A stretch of 51,624 bases of DNA. Source: an uncultured Catenibacillus sp. Lineage in GTDB: Bacteria > Bacillota > Clostridia > Lachnospirales > Lachnospiraceae. How positions within the stretch are numbered: position 1 is the first letter of the stretch; every line of letters starts with the position of its first letter. Made by a program: the position numbers and the translations under genes. Under the pieces are notes generated by a model, which was not told the origin of the DNA, did not search any database, and saw nothing but the letters and a program-made list of their open reading frames with translations. Location of the stretch: assembly GCA_934339005.1 (NCBI GenBank), contig CAKRHR010000018.1, forward strand, positions 1 through 51,624. Direction: 5' to 3'. This document shows, in pieces, positions 16,449-24,076 of the stretch.

Positions 16449-16676
16449 ATGAATACAACACAAATTAAGCTGAATGACATCGAAGGTGCAAAAGAATTTG
16501 TTGCCGCAGCCAATAAGTGTGAATTCGATATCGATGTCTATTTCAACAAAATTGCATTAGATGCAAAATCAATTCTTGGAATTTTAAGCCTTGACCACAG
16601 AAATACATTAACAGTAAAATATCAAGGAAATAACGAGAACTTTTCTCAGGTATTACTTAAGTATGCGGCCTGTTAA
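16449..16676 (+). CDS. HPr-like protein lacking the PTS histidine
   Basis: A 75-residue protein with HPr-fold features. The segment DAKSILGILSL (about residues 38-48) matches NAKSIMGVMSL of HPr, including the regulatory serine that HPr kinase phosphorylates. The N-terminal GLHARPA motif with the phosphorylated histidine is missing; the matching region reads LNDIEGAKEF. This is the pattern of Crh-type proteins, which keep regulation but cannot carry phosphate for sugar transport. Start at 16449 because AGGAGG abuts the ATG at 16440 with no spacing but is nine bases from this one. It is monocistronic with a strong promoter and its own structured terminator. Confidence 0.7.
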   Translation: MNTTQIKLNDIEGAKEFVAAANKCEFDIDVYFNKIALDAKSILGILSLDHRNTLTVKYQGNNENFSQVLLKYAAC

Positions 16677-16738
16677 GTATTTGAAGGTATAATTTGGCGA
16701 AAAAACTTGATTTAAGATAATATTTCAGGAAAAATAGG

Positions 16739-16826
16739 AAAGGACACAGTATCTGCAAGCGGATGTATATGACGGAAACAAAGTAACTGCCATATATTAA
16801 AAGTTTGTGGTGCTGTGTCCTTTTTT
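16739..16826 (+). terminator. Large branched terminator or small structured RNA
   Basis: AAAGGACACAG (16739-16749) pairs with CTGTGTCCTTT (16813-16823) followed by T's. The 63-base interior can form two further hairpins: ATCTG-CAAG-CGGAT and TATATG...CATATA. This is more elaborate than an ordinary terminator and may be a separate RNA or a leader of tgt, though tgt has its own promoter further on. Confidence 0.6.
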
Positions 16827-16846
16827 ATGAATTTTTTATAAAAATC

Positions 16847-16875
16847 TTGATAAAATATGATATAGAAGGTATACT
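16847..16875 (+). promoter_or_regulatory. Promoter of tgt-yajC
   Basis: TTGATA, 17-base spacer, TATACT, about 33 bases ahead of the tgt start. Confidence 0.6.
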
Positions 16876-16908
16876 AATGATATTAGCGTAAAAAAGGCAG
16901 AGGTTATT

Positions 16909-18039
16909 ATGTATAAAATACTTACGACAGAGGGCAGAGCGAAGCGTGCCGAGATGACGACAGTACATGGTGTGATTCAGACACCTGTATTTATGAACGT
17001 TGGTACGATTGCTGCGATTAAGGGTGCCGTCGCAACAACTGACCTTCAGGAAATAGGCACACAGGTGGAGTTATCCAACACATATCATTTGCATGTACGT
17101 CCGGGCGATGAGGTTGTTAAAAAGCTTGGTGGTCTGCATAAGTTTATGAACTGGGACAAACCGATTCTGACGGATTCCGGTGGATTTCAGGTATTTTCCC
17201 TGACAAAATTAAGAAAAATCAAAGAAGAAGGCGTTTATTTTAATTCGCATATCGATGGCCATAAGATTTTCATGGGACCTGAACAGAGTATGCAGATTCA
17301 GTCCAATCTGGGTTCTACGATTGCGATGGCATTTGATGAATGTCCGTCTTCAGTGGCAGAACGTTCTTATATAGAACAGTCTGTTGCCCGCACTACACGT
17401 TGGCTGGCACGCTGTAAAGCGGAGATGGCGCGTCTGAATTCCCTGGAAGATACGATTAATAAGCATCAGTTGTTATTTGGTATCAATCAGGGTGGTGTTT
17501 TAGCAGATGTGCGTATTGACCATGCAAAACGTATTTCTGAGATGGAGTTAGATGGTTATGCCGTTGGTGGTCTTGCGGTTGGTGAAACACATGAGGAAAT
17601 GTATCATATCCTTGATGAAACTGTACCATATTTACCACAGAACAAACCAACTTACCTGATGGGTGTTGGTACACCGGCAAATATTCTGGAAGGTGTTGAG
17701 CGAGGTGTCGATTTCTTTGACTGCGTTTATCCGTCAAGAAATGGCCGCCATGGTCATGTTTATACGAATCATGGCAAATTAAATCTTTTTAATGCGAAGT
17801 TTGAATTAGATGCCAGACCGATTGAAGAAGGCTGCGGATGTCCTGCATGCCGTCATTATTCAAGAGCATATATCCGTCACCTGCTTAAGGCGAAGGAGAT
17901 GCTTGGTATGCGTCTGTGCGTACTTCACAATCTGTATTTCTACAATCATATGATGGAAGAAATCAGAGATGCTCTGGATGAGCACCGTTTTGCTGCTTAC
18001 AAAAAGTCCAAATTAGAAGGCTTTTGTGTAGAAGAATAA
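16909..18039 (+). CDS. tgt: tRNA-guanine (queuine/preQ1) transglycosylase
   Basis: Exchanges guanine-34 of GU(N)-anticodon tRNAs for preQ1 in queuosine synthesis. 376 residues, normal. Landmarks are TVHGVIQTPVFMNVGT, the substrate-site DSGGFQVFSL, FDECPS, GGLAVGE, the nucleophile region FDCVYPSRNGRHGH and the zinc site CGCPACRHYSRAYIRHL. Start ATG fits the family start. yajC follows 30 bases later, a common bacterial order. queA, the next queuosine enzyme, is in this window but 32 kb away. Confidence 0.97.
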   Translation: MYKILTTEGRAKRAEMTTVHGVIQTPVFMNVGTIAAIKGAVATTDLQEIGTQVELSNTYHLHVRPGDEVVKKLGGLHKFMNWDKPILTDSGGFQVFSLTKLRKIKEEGVYFNSHIDGHKIFMGPEQSMQIQSNLGSTIAMAFDECPSSVAERSYIEQSVARTTRWLARCKAEMARLNSLEDTINKHQLLFGINQGGVLADVRIDHAKRISEMELDGYAVGGLAVGETHEEMYHILDETVPYLPQNKPTYLMGVGTPANILEGVERGVDFFDCVYPSRNGRHGHVYTNHGKLNLFNAKFELDARPIEEGCGCPACRHYSRAYIRHLLKAKEMLGMRLCVLHNLYFYNHMMEEIRDALDEHRFAAYKKSKLEGFCVEE

Positions 18040-18069
18040 AAAATAATAATTTAAGGAGGAAGTTTGGAT

Positions 18070-18354
18070 ATGCCACAGAACATAATTATCATTGTTGTAT
18101 ATATTGTTATATTTGCTGCACTGATGTATTTTGTCGCTATCAGACCACAGAAAAAACAGCAGAAGAAACAGGATGCATTAATGGCTTCACTGGAGGCAGG
18201 TGACAGCATTTTAACTTCAAGTGGTTTCTATGGCGTTGTTATTGATATTACAGATGAAGTTGTTATTGTAGAATTTGGTAACAACAAAAACTGCCGTATA
18301 CCAATGCAGAAAGCTGCAGTTGTTCAGGTTGAAAAAGCAAACGCTGAAGACTGA
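18070..18354 (+). CDS. yajC: Preprotein translocase subunit YajC
   Basis: A 94-residue single-span membrane protein accessory to the Sec translocon. Membrane segment about residues 5-24, then the basic stretch RPQKKQQKKQDALMASLEAGD and the GVVIDITDEVVIVEFG beta region typical of YajC. I choose ATG 18070, ten bases after GGAGG, over TTG 18064, four bases after it. It follows tgt in one transcript. SecDF, its partner, is encoded 3.4 kb downstream. Confidence 0.93.
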   Translation: MPQNIIIIVVYIVIFAALMYFVAIRPQKKQQKKQDALMASLEAGDSILTSSGFYGVVIDITDEVVIVEFGNNKNCRIPMQKAAVVQVEKANAED

Positions 18355-18449
18355 TGGGGTTGATGTATTAAAGTTTTTGAAGGTTTGGATTTGAAAAGTT
18401 AAAATTGAATTTAAACTGAATTGAAACTAAAGATGCGAAAAAATAAAGG

Positions 18450-18490
18450 GCGACTGGAAAATGCCAAGATGTTTTCCAGCCGCTTTTTTG
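18450..18490 (+). terminator. Terminator after yajC
   Basis: CTGGAAAA (18454-18461) pairs with TTTTCCAG (18472-18479), extended outward by GCG/CGC with a bulge, followed by T7. Confidence 0.8.
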
Positions 18491-18534
18491 TATCCTCTGT
18501 AAAATTGTACTCTTTCTGGTAGGAAGGTAAAGAT

Positions 18535-19395
18535 TTACTGGATTTTTGTTTGGTGTTCATGTTTCTTTTGCTTTAGGGGTTCGAGGATGCCGTATGGGAC
18601 AACCAGGTGACCGGTGCCGGTGGCTAGTTCGATATCTGGTTTGTATGTGCCATGGAAATCTGAACCGCCGGAATAAAGCAGATCGTATTTTTTTGCAAGA
18701 TGTTTGACGTGCAGCTCATCTGAACCAACATTTCTGGAATAGTATACTTCGATGCCCTCGATGCCATAATTTTTCATGGTAGCAACACATTTGTCAAGCG
18801 CTGTATCGTCCAGATGGTAGAGCAGTGGATGAGCCAGAATTGCCACGCCGCCGGCAGTATGAATCGCGTTAATGGCAGCTTCCGGACTTAAATGCTTTCT
18901 TGGAATGTAAAAAGGACGTCCCGGATTTAGAAAACGTTCAAAAGCTTCATTATTGGATTTGACGATACCTCGTCTGCGCAGATAATTTGAAAAATTAGCC
19001 CTTGTTAAAACGCCGTCACCTTCTTCAGCAGTCAGTTTTTCAAAGGTGATGTCGATACCGGCTTTTTGCATAACTTCAATCATTTGGGCATTCCGGTTTT
19101 TGCGTGCCAGATAAACTTCTGAAATCTGATTTTGAAAATCTTCATTTTGTGCATCCACCCAAAGTCCGACAATATGTACTTCTCTGTCCAGATAAAATGC
19201 AGATAATTCAATGCCCGGAATAAATTCAATCTTGTTACCGGCAGCTTTTTTTGCCTCTGCTACACCGTCTGTGGTATCATGGTCTGTCAGGGCAATCGCA
19301 CTGATATTTAAACTGATTGCACGTTTGATAAGTTCAGTTGGGGTTAAAGAACCGTCAGATACGTTAGAGTGTGTATGTAAATCGATCACTTTCAT
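18535..19395 (-). CDS. PHP-domain phosphoesterase (TrpH/YciV, RNase AM-like)
   Basis: A 286-residue metal-dependent phosphoesterase of the PHP superfamily. The metal-site motifs are in order: DLHTHSNVSDGSL (7-18), LTDHDT, PGIELSA, ILAHPLL and GSDFHG. The mid insert LARKNRNAQMIEVM and LRRRGIVKS fit the YciV/TrpH group, known to hydrolyse 3',5'-nucleoside bisphosphates and to trim short RNA 5' ends. It acts in the cytoplasm. It lies alone on the minus strand, convergent with yajC and divergent from the TIGR04086-type gene. Confidence 0.88.
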   Translation of the reverse strand: MKVIDLHTHSNVSDGSLTPTELIKRAISLNISAIALTDHDTTDGVAEAKKAAGNKIEFIPGIELSAFYLDREVHIVGLWVDAQNEDFQNQISEVYLARKNRNAQMIEVMQKAGIDITFEKLTAEEGDGVLTRANFSNYLRRRGIVKSNNEAFERFLNPGRPFYIPRKHLSPEAAINAIHTAGGVAILAHPLLYHLDDTALDKCVATMKNYGIEGIEVYYSRNVGSDELHVKHLAKKYDLLYSGGSDFHGTYKPDIELATGTGHLVVPYGILEPLKQKKHEHQTKIQ

Positions 19396-19530
19396 GGAAA
19401 TCTTCCTTTCTGCTATAATATATTTGTGGTTATATGATTTCTGTATTCATATCTGCTATTGGCAAGTGCAGAGTCGATATTTGTCAAATGCTTTATATTT
19501 GGCGCTTGAGCGGAAATATAATTAAAAAAT

Positions 19531-19560
19531 TAAACATCATTGGAGTGTTTAATTTATAAT
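19531..19560 (+). promoter_or_regulatory. Possible promoter with overlapping inverted repeat, TIGR04086-type gene
   Basis: TATAAT at 19555-19560 with a weak TAAACA box 18 bases upstream. ATTAAACA (19529-19536) and TGTTTAAT (19546-19553) form an inverted repeat across the spacer, a possible operator. Confidence 0.4.
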
Positions 19561-19647
19561 GCTAATCTATTTGCAAATATAAGTATAACACATTTCTTCA
19601 CAAATATAAGCATAAATTATGATAAAAAAGAAAGGTGGGGTAAACGA

Positions 19648-20010
19648 ATGCAGACAGGTGGTAAAATGACAGTGAAAGTGCTTGTAAAGGGACTGATGAT
19701 GAGTGCAGCCATCACATTTGCGGCAGTGATGATACTTGCATTATTGATTTTAAAAACAGGCATTTCTGAAAAAATATTGCATATTGCGGTGGTGGCAGTA
19801 TATGTGGTATCCTGCTTTGCTGCCGGATTTTATAATGGACGAAGATTAAAACATAAACGATTTGTCTGGGGGATTATCGGAGGACTTTTATACTTTATCA
19901 TTTTACTGTTCATGACGATGGCGCAGGGTGGGGTAGAGTTTCGTGCAAGTGTTTTAACAACAGCATTGATTTGTCTTGGCAGCGGTATGTTTGGTGGGAT
20001 GCTTGGATGA
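19648..20010 (+). CDS. TIGR04086-type four-span membrane protein
   Basis: A 120-residue protein with four hydrophobic segments. The GLMMSAAITFAAVMILALLI start and SCFAAGFYNGRRLKHKRFVWGIIGG centre recall the TIGR04086 family, which in clostridia is typically encoded beside yajC and the SCIFF locus. Function unknown. Start at 19648, seven bases after GGTGGGG; the frame extends upstream to 19540 without another ribosome site. It lies 130 bases before the SCIFF peptide gene, which has its own promoter. Confidence 0.8.
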   Translation: MQTGGKMTVKVLVKGLMMSAAITFAAVMILALLILKTGISEKILHIAVVAVYVVSCFAAGFYNGRRLKHKRFVWGIIGGLLYFIILLFMTMAQGGVEFRASVLTTALICLGSGMFGGMLG

Positions 20011-20044
20011 AATGAAAAAATCTTGCAAATATCTAAAAAAGGCT

Positions 20045-20072
20045 TTTACAAATAAAGATAGTATGGTATAAT
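20045..20072 (+). promoter_or_regulatory. Promoter of the SCIFF peptide operon
   Basis: TTTACA, 16-base spacer, consensus TATAAT; the predicted start is near 20079, leaving a 62-base leader. Confidence 0.65.
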
Positions 20073-20140
20073 GTACGCTATGATAACAGTTTGAAAGGAT
20101 AACTATGCGTTTTTGAACTGTGTGGAAGGAGGAAAGTTTC

Positions 20141-20284
20141 ATGAAGCATGTTAAAACATTAAACACTCGTTCATTAAAGAATTCTATGGTTAAAGGTGGA
20201 TGCGGCGAATGTCAGACATCTTGTCAGTCAGCTTGCAAGACATCTTGTACAGTAGGTAATCAGACTTGCGAAAACAATAAATAA
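20141..20284 (+). CDS. scfA: SCIFF ranthipeptide precursor (six cysteines in forty-five)
   Basis: A 47-residue peptide, too short for most ORF cut-offs, with a good AAGGAGG ribosome site. It has a leader-like start MKHVKTLNTRSLKNSMVK and a core with six cysteines at residues 21, 24, 28, 32, 36 and 43 (GGCGECQTSC, then QSACKTSCTVGNQTC). This is the SCIFF family, found across Clostridia; the adjacent radical SAM enzyme installs a Cys-to-Thr thioether, reported for the C. thermocellum homologue. The mature function is unknown. The maturase follows after 79 bases containing a GC hairpin, and SecDF follows that, hinting at a link with export that has not been proved. Confidence 0.97.
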   Translation: MKHVKTLNTRSLKNSMVKGGCGECQTSCQSACKTSCTVGNQTCENNK

Positions 20285-20313
20285 TCCGATGACGCAAGTA
20301 CATCACTTTATAG

Positions 20314-20335
20314 GCAGCGGCCGTATAGTCGCTGC
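20314..20335 (+). promoter_or_regulatory. Hairpin between SCIFF peptide and its maturase
   Basis: GCAGCG (20314-20319) pairs with CGCTGC (20330-20335) around a ten-base loop, followed by TTATT rather than a full T-run. It could partly terminate or stabilise the upstream peptide message so that peptide exceeds enzyme. Confidence 0.5.
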
Positions 20336-20363
20336 TTATTACATGAAAAGGAGAAAATAAAAC

Positions 20364-21731
20364 GTGGTTCATCAGTATAAGAATAATGGATATAACATTG
20401 TTCTTGATGTGAATAGTGGTTCTGTGCATGTGGTGGATGATATTATCTACGACATGATTCCTTTATATAAAGATTTCTCTAAAGATGATATTGCAGCAAA
20501 ACTTGGCGATACTTACAGCGCTGATGCCATTGCTGAAGCATATGATGAAATTGCAGAACTTGAAAAGGAAGAAGTATTATTTACAGAGGACATTTACAAA
20601 GATTACATATTTGATTTTAAGAAGCGCCCGACAGTTGTTAAGGCATTATGTCTTCATATTGCACATGATTGCAATCTGGCATGTCAGTATTGCTTTGCAG
20701 AGGAAGGTGAATACCATGGACGCAGAGCACTCATGAGTTTTGAAGTTGGTAAGAAAGCACTGGATTTTTTGATTGCAAATTCCGGCAACAGACACAACCT
20801 TGAAGTTGACTTTTTCGGCGGCGAACCGCTCATGAATTTTGATGTAGTGAAACAGCTTGTAGCTTATGGCCGCGAGCAGGAGAAACTTCATGATAAGAAA
20901 TTCAGATTTACACTGACGACAAACGGTGTATTATTAAATGACGATGTCAAAGAATTTGTCAATAAAGAGATGGGCAATGTCGTATTGAGTACAGACGGCA
21001 GAAAATGTGTTCATGACCGTATGCGTCCGTTCAGAAACGGCAAAGGCAGCTATGATTTGATTATGCCGAAGTTCAAAGACCTGGCAGACAGCCGTGACCA
21101 GAAGAATTATTATGTGCGTGGTACATTTACACATTATAATAAGGATTTTTCAAATGATGTTATCAGTCTTGCAGATTACGGTTTTGAACAGATTTCCGTG
21201 GAGCCTGTTGTGGCAGAGGAATCTGAACCATATGCACTGACCTGGGATGATGTACCGGAAATTTGTGCAGAATATGATAAACTTGCCAAAGAGATGTTAA
21301 AACGTGAGGATGAAGGCAGAGGCTTTACATTCTTCCACTTTATGATTGATCTGAGCGGCGGCCCATGTGTGGCAAAACGTTTGTCCGGCTGCGGTTCAGG
21401 TACGGAATATCTTGCAGTAACACCTTGGGGTGACTTATATCCGTGTCATCAGTTCGTTGGTCAGGAAGATTTTTTGATGGGTAATGTCGATGAAGGTATT
21501 GTTCGTCCGGATATCGTAGATCAGTTCAAGTGTTGCAATGTCTACACAAAGAAAAAATGTCAGGATTGTTTTGCTAAGTTTTATTGCAGCGGCGGCTGCG
21601 CAGCAAATGCTTATAATTTCCAGCATGATATCAATGATGCATATGATATCGGCTGCGAATTGATGAGAAAACGTGTCGAGTGCGCGATTATGATTAAAGC
21701 GGCTCTGGCAGATAAAGAAGGAGACAATTAA
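20364..21731 (+). CDS. scfB: SCIFF radical SAM maturase (thioether-forming, SPASM domain)
   Basis: A 455-residue radical SAM enzyme that modifies the SCIFF peptide. Residues 1-85 resemble the RRE/PqqD-like peptide-binding domain. The [4Fe-4S]-SAM motif is CNLACQYC (about 104-111). FFGGEPL follows in the barrel. The C-terminal third has the SPASM-type cysteines: CGSGTEYLAVTPWGDLYPC, then CCNVYTKKKCQDCFAKFYC and SGGCAANA, for auxiliary clusters. The start codon is GTG 20364, preceded by AAAAGGAG; no closer ATG fits. SecDF starts one base after the stop, with its ribosome site inside this gene, so the two are co-translated. Confidence 0.96.
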   Translation: MVHQYKNNGYNIVLDVNSGSVHVVDDIIYDMIPLYKDFSKDDIAAKLGDTYSADAIAEAYDEIAELEKEEVLFTEDIYKDYIFDFKKRPTVVKALCLHIAHDCNLACQYCFAEEGEYHGRRALMSFEVGKKALDFLIANSGNRHNLEVDFFGGEPLMNFDVVKQLVAYGREQEKLHDKKFRFTLTTNGVLLNDDVKEFVNKEMGNVVLSTDGRKCVHDRMRPFRNGKGSYDLIMPKFKDLADSRDQKNYYVRGTFTHYNKDFSNDVISLADYGFEQISVEPVVAEESEPYALTWDDVPEICAEYDKLAKEMLKREDEGRGFTFFHFMIDLSGGPCVAKRLSGCGSGTEYLAVTPWGDLYPCHQFVGQEDFLMGNVDEGIVRPDIVDQFKCCNVYTKKKCQDCFAKFYCSGGCAANAYNFQHDINDAYDIGCELMRKRVECAIMIKAALADKEGDN

Positions 21732-21732
21732 C

Positions 21733-23934
21733 ATGAAAGAGAGAAAAAAACTGAGTATTGTCGGCTTTTTCTTCATTATCCTTTTTACGGCAGCCTGCAT
21801 TTTTGTAGCGTGGAAAGGTGTTGGTGAGAAGAATCAGGGTAGTGCGGCAAACATCAAGCTTGGTCTTGACCTGGCTGGTGGTGTCAGTGTTACTTATGAA
21901 GCTGACGATGATAATCCATCTGCAGAAGATATGTCTGATACAGTATATAAGCTGCAGCAGCGTGTCGAAGTCTACAGTACAGAAGCAGAAGCTTATCAGG
22001 TAGGTTCCAACCGAATCACAGTTGAAATCCCTGGTGTTTACGATGCGGAAGAAGTATTAAGTAACCTTGGTAATCCAGGTAGCATCAGCTTCCAGGAACT
22101 TGTGGATACGACAAAAGAAGATGCTATCACACCATCCGGAACAGCTCTTGGTGAAAACTACAACGAAGTACTGACTGGTGATGATATCGTGACAGCCGAT
22201 GTACGCTCACAGTCTACAGATTACGGCAACAATGAATATGTTGTACGTCTTCAGCTTACAACTGATGGTGCACAGAAGTTTTCTGATGCAACAGCAAGAA
22301 ACTTAAATAAACCGATTTATATCGTTTATGATGGTCAGGTCATCAGTGCGCCTAATGTAAATCAGCAGATTACTAACGGCGAAGCAGTCATTACAGGTAA
22401 TTTCACATATGAAAGTGCCAACAGCCTTGCAACAACTATTCGTCTTGGTGTGTTAAAACTCCAGTTGCATGATGTACATTCATCTGTTGTTGGTGCCAAG
22501 CTTGGTGAAACAGCACTTTCCACAAGCTTAAAAGCAGGTATGATTGGTATTGGTATCGTGATTATTTTCATGATTATCGTTTACTTAATCCCAGGTCTTG
22601 CATCAGGCCTTGCTTTGATTCTTTATGTAGCAGCAATTCTCTGCTTCTTAAATGGTTTGAATGTCACACTGACACTGCCTGGTATTGCAGGTATCGTGCT
22701 TTCCATCGGTATGGCGGTGGATGCCAACGTTATTATCTTCACACGTATCCGTGAAGAAATCGCAACAGGCAACTCAGTGAAGCATGCGATCCAGATTGGT
22801 TTTAAGAAGGCAACTTCAGCCATCGTCGATGGTAATATCACAACACTGATCGCAGCCGGTGTCCTTTATCTGATGGGTACAGGTCCGATCAAAGGTTTTG
22901 CAACAACACTGGCACTTGGTATCGTATTGTCCATGTTTACAGCCATGGTGATCACACGTATTCTGCTTTATGGTCTGTATGCAATGGGTCTTCGTGATGA
23001 GAAGTTCTACGGACGCCAGAAGGAAGCAAAAACACGCAAATATGTTGAAAAACGTAAGATTTTCTTTGCGATTTCAATCGTTTTGATTCTCATTGGTTTT
23101 GTGACAATGGGCGTTCAGAAAGCAAATGGTAACGGTGCATTAAACTACAGCCTTGAATTTACAGGCGGTACATCCATGACAATGGAAACACCTGATTATG
23201 TGGATACAAAGGGTGATGCAGGTCAGGAACTTCGCAGTCTGATCGAATCCACAGCGTCTGTGACAGAGGTTCAGCTTCAGAACGTTCAGGATTCCAATGA
23301 AGTAGTTATCAAGACATCTGTCCTTGACAAAGATACAAGAGCTGCATTAAAAGATGCTCTTGCAGAAAAATACGGTATTGATGCAGACAGTATTGCAGAG
23401 GAAAGTATCAGTGCAACAATCAGTAATGAGATGCAGCGCGATGCGATTCTTTCAGTAGTTATTGCGACAATCTGTATGCTGCTTTATATCTGGATTCGAT
23501 TCAGAGATGTACGTTTTGCTCTCAGTGCGATTATTCCACTGATACATGACGTATTAGTTGTATTGATGGTGTATGCAGTGATGCGTATTTCTGTAGGTAA
23601 TACATTTATCGCTTGTATGCTGACAATTGTTGGTTACTCTGTCAACTCAACCATCGTCATCTTTGACCGTATCCGTGAAAACAGAAATACAATGAAAGCA
23701 GACCTTTCTGAGATTGTCGATGCAAGTATCAGTCAGACATTGACTCGAAGCATCAACACATCTTTAACATCCTTTGTAACAATCCTTGTATTGTTCATCA
23801 TGGGTGTGACATCTATCAGAGAATTTACACTGCCGCTTATGGCAGGTATCGTTTGTGGTGCTTATTCTTCAGTATGCATCGCCGGTGCAATCTGGTATGT
23901 TATGAAAAAAGGTTCTAAAAAGAAAAATAAATAA
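21733..23934 (+). CDS. secDF: Fused preprotein translocase SecDF
   Basis: A 733-residue membrane protein that uses the proton gradient to pull exported proteins through the Sec channel. The SecD half has an N-terminal span, the NIKLGLDLAGGVSVTYEAD entry to the periplasmic-type domain, and the DGQVISAPNVNQQI segment, then six spans ending near residue 420 (IGMAVDANVIIFTRIREE is the conserved relay motif). The SecF half starts near residue 440, contains YSLEFTGGTSM and VGYSVNSTIVIFDRIRENR, and adds six spans. Fused SecDF is common in Firmicutes. It is directly coupled to the SCIFF maturase. Confidence 0.96.
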   Translation: MKERKKLSIVGFFFIILFTAACIFVAWKGVGEKNQGSAANIKLGLDLAGGVSVTYEADDDNPSAEDMSDTVYKLQQRVEVYSTEAEAYQVGSNRITVEIPGVYDAEEVLSNLGNPGSISFQELVDTTKEDAITPSGTALGENYNEVLTGDDIVTADVRSQSTDYGNNEYVVRLQLTTDGAQKFSDATARNLNKPIYIVYDGQVISAPNVNQQITNGEAVITGNFTYESANSLATTIRLGVLKLQLHDVHSSVVGAKLGETALSTSLKAGMIGIGIVIIFMIIVYLIPGLASGLALILYVAAILCFLNGLNVTLTLPGIAGIVLSIGMAVDANVIIFTRIREEIATGNSVKHAIQIGFKKATSAIVDGNITTLIAAGVLYLMGTGPIKGFATTLALGIVLSMFTAMVITRILLYGLYAMGLRDEKFYGRQKEAKTRKYVEKRKIFFAISIVLILIGFVTMGVQKANGNGALNYSLEFTGGTSMTMETPDYVDTKGDAGQELRSLIESTASVTEVQLQNVQDSNEVVIKTSVLDKDTRAALKDALAEKYGIDADSIAEESISATISNEMQRDAILSVVIATICMLLYIWIRFRDVRFALSAIIPLIHDVLVVLMVYAVMRISVGNTFIACMLTIVGYSVNSTIVIFDRIRENRNTMKADLSEIVDASISQTLTRSINTSLTSFVTILVLFIMGVTSIREFTLPLMAGIVCGAYSSVCIAGAIWYVMKKGSKKKNK

Positions 23935-23951
23935 TTAAGGGATGACCCGAA

Positions 23952-23996
23952 TATAAAAACATTCCCAGTGGAATTTGCCATGGGAATGTTTTTATA
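23952..23996 (+). terminator. Terminator of the SCIFF-secDF operon
   Basis: A perfect 16-bp inverted repeat (TATAAAAACATTCCCA with TGGGAATGTTTTTATA) and a 13-base loop. Confidence 0.85.
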
Positions 23997-24076
23997 TTTA
24001 TATGATGTCAGGAGCAAAAAGATAGGACAAATTAATTTGACTTTGAATCCTGCAAAAAAGAAGGAGTCAGCAAAAG

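Noticed and set aside
16801..16908. preQ1 riboswitch upstream of tgt
   Set aside because: No preQ1 class I-III motif; the region carries a terminator tail followed by a promoter.
18064..18069. TTG start for yajC
   Set aside because: Only four bases from GGAGG; ATG 18070 has better spacing and fits the family start.
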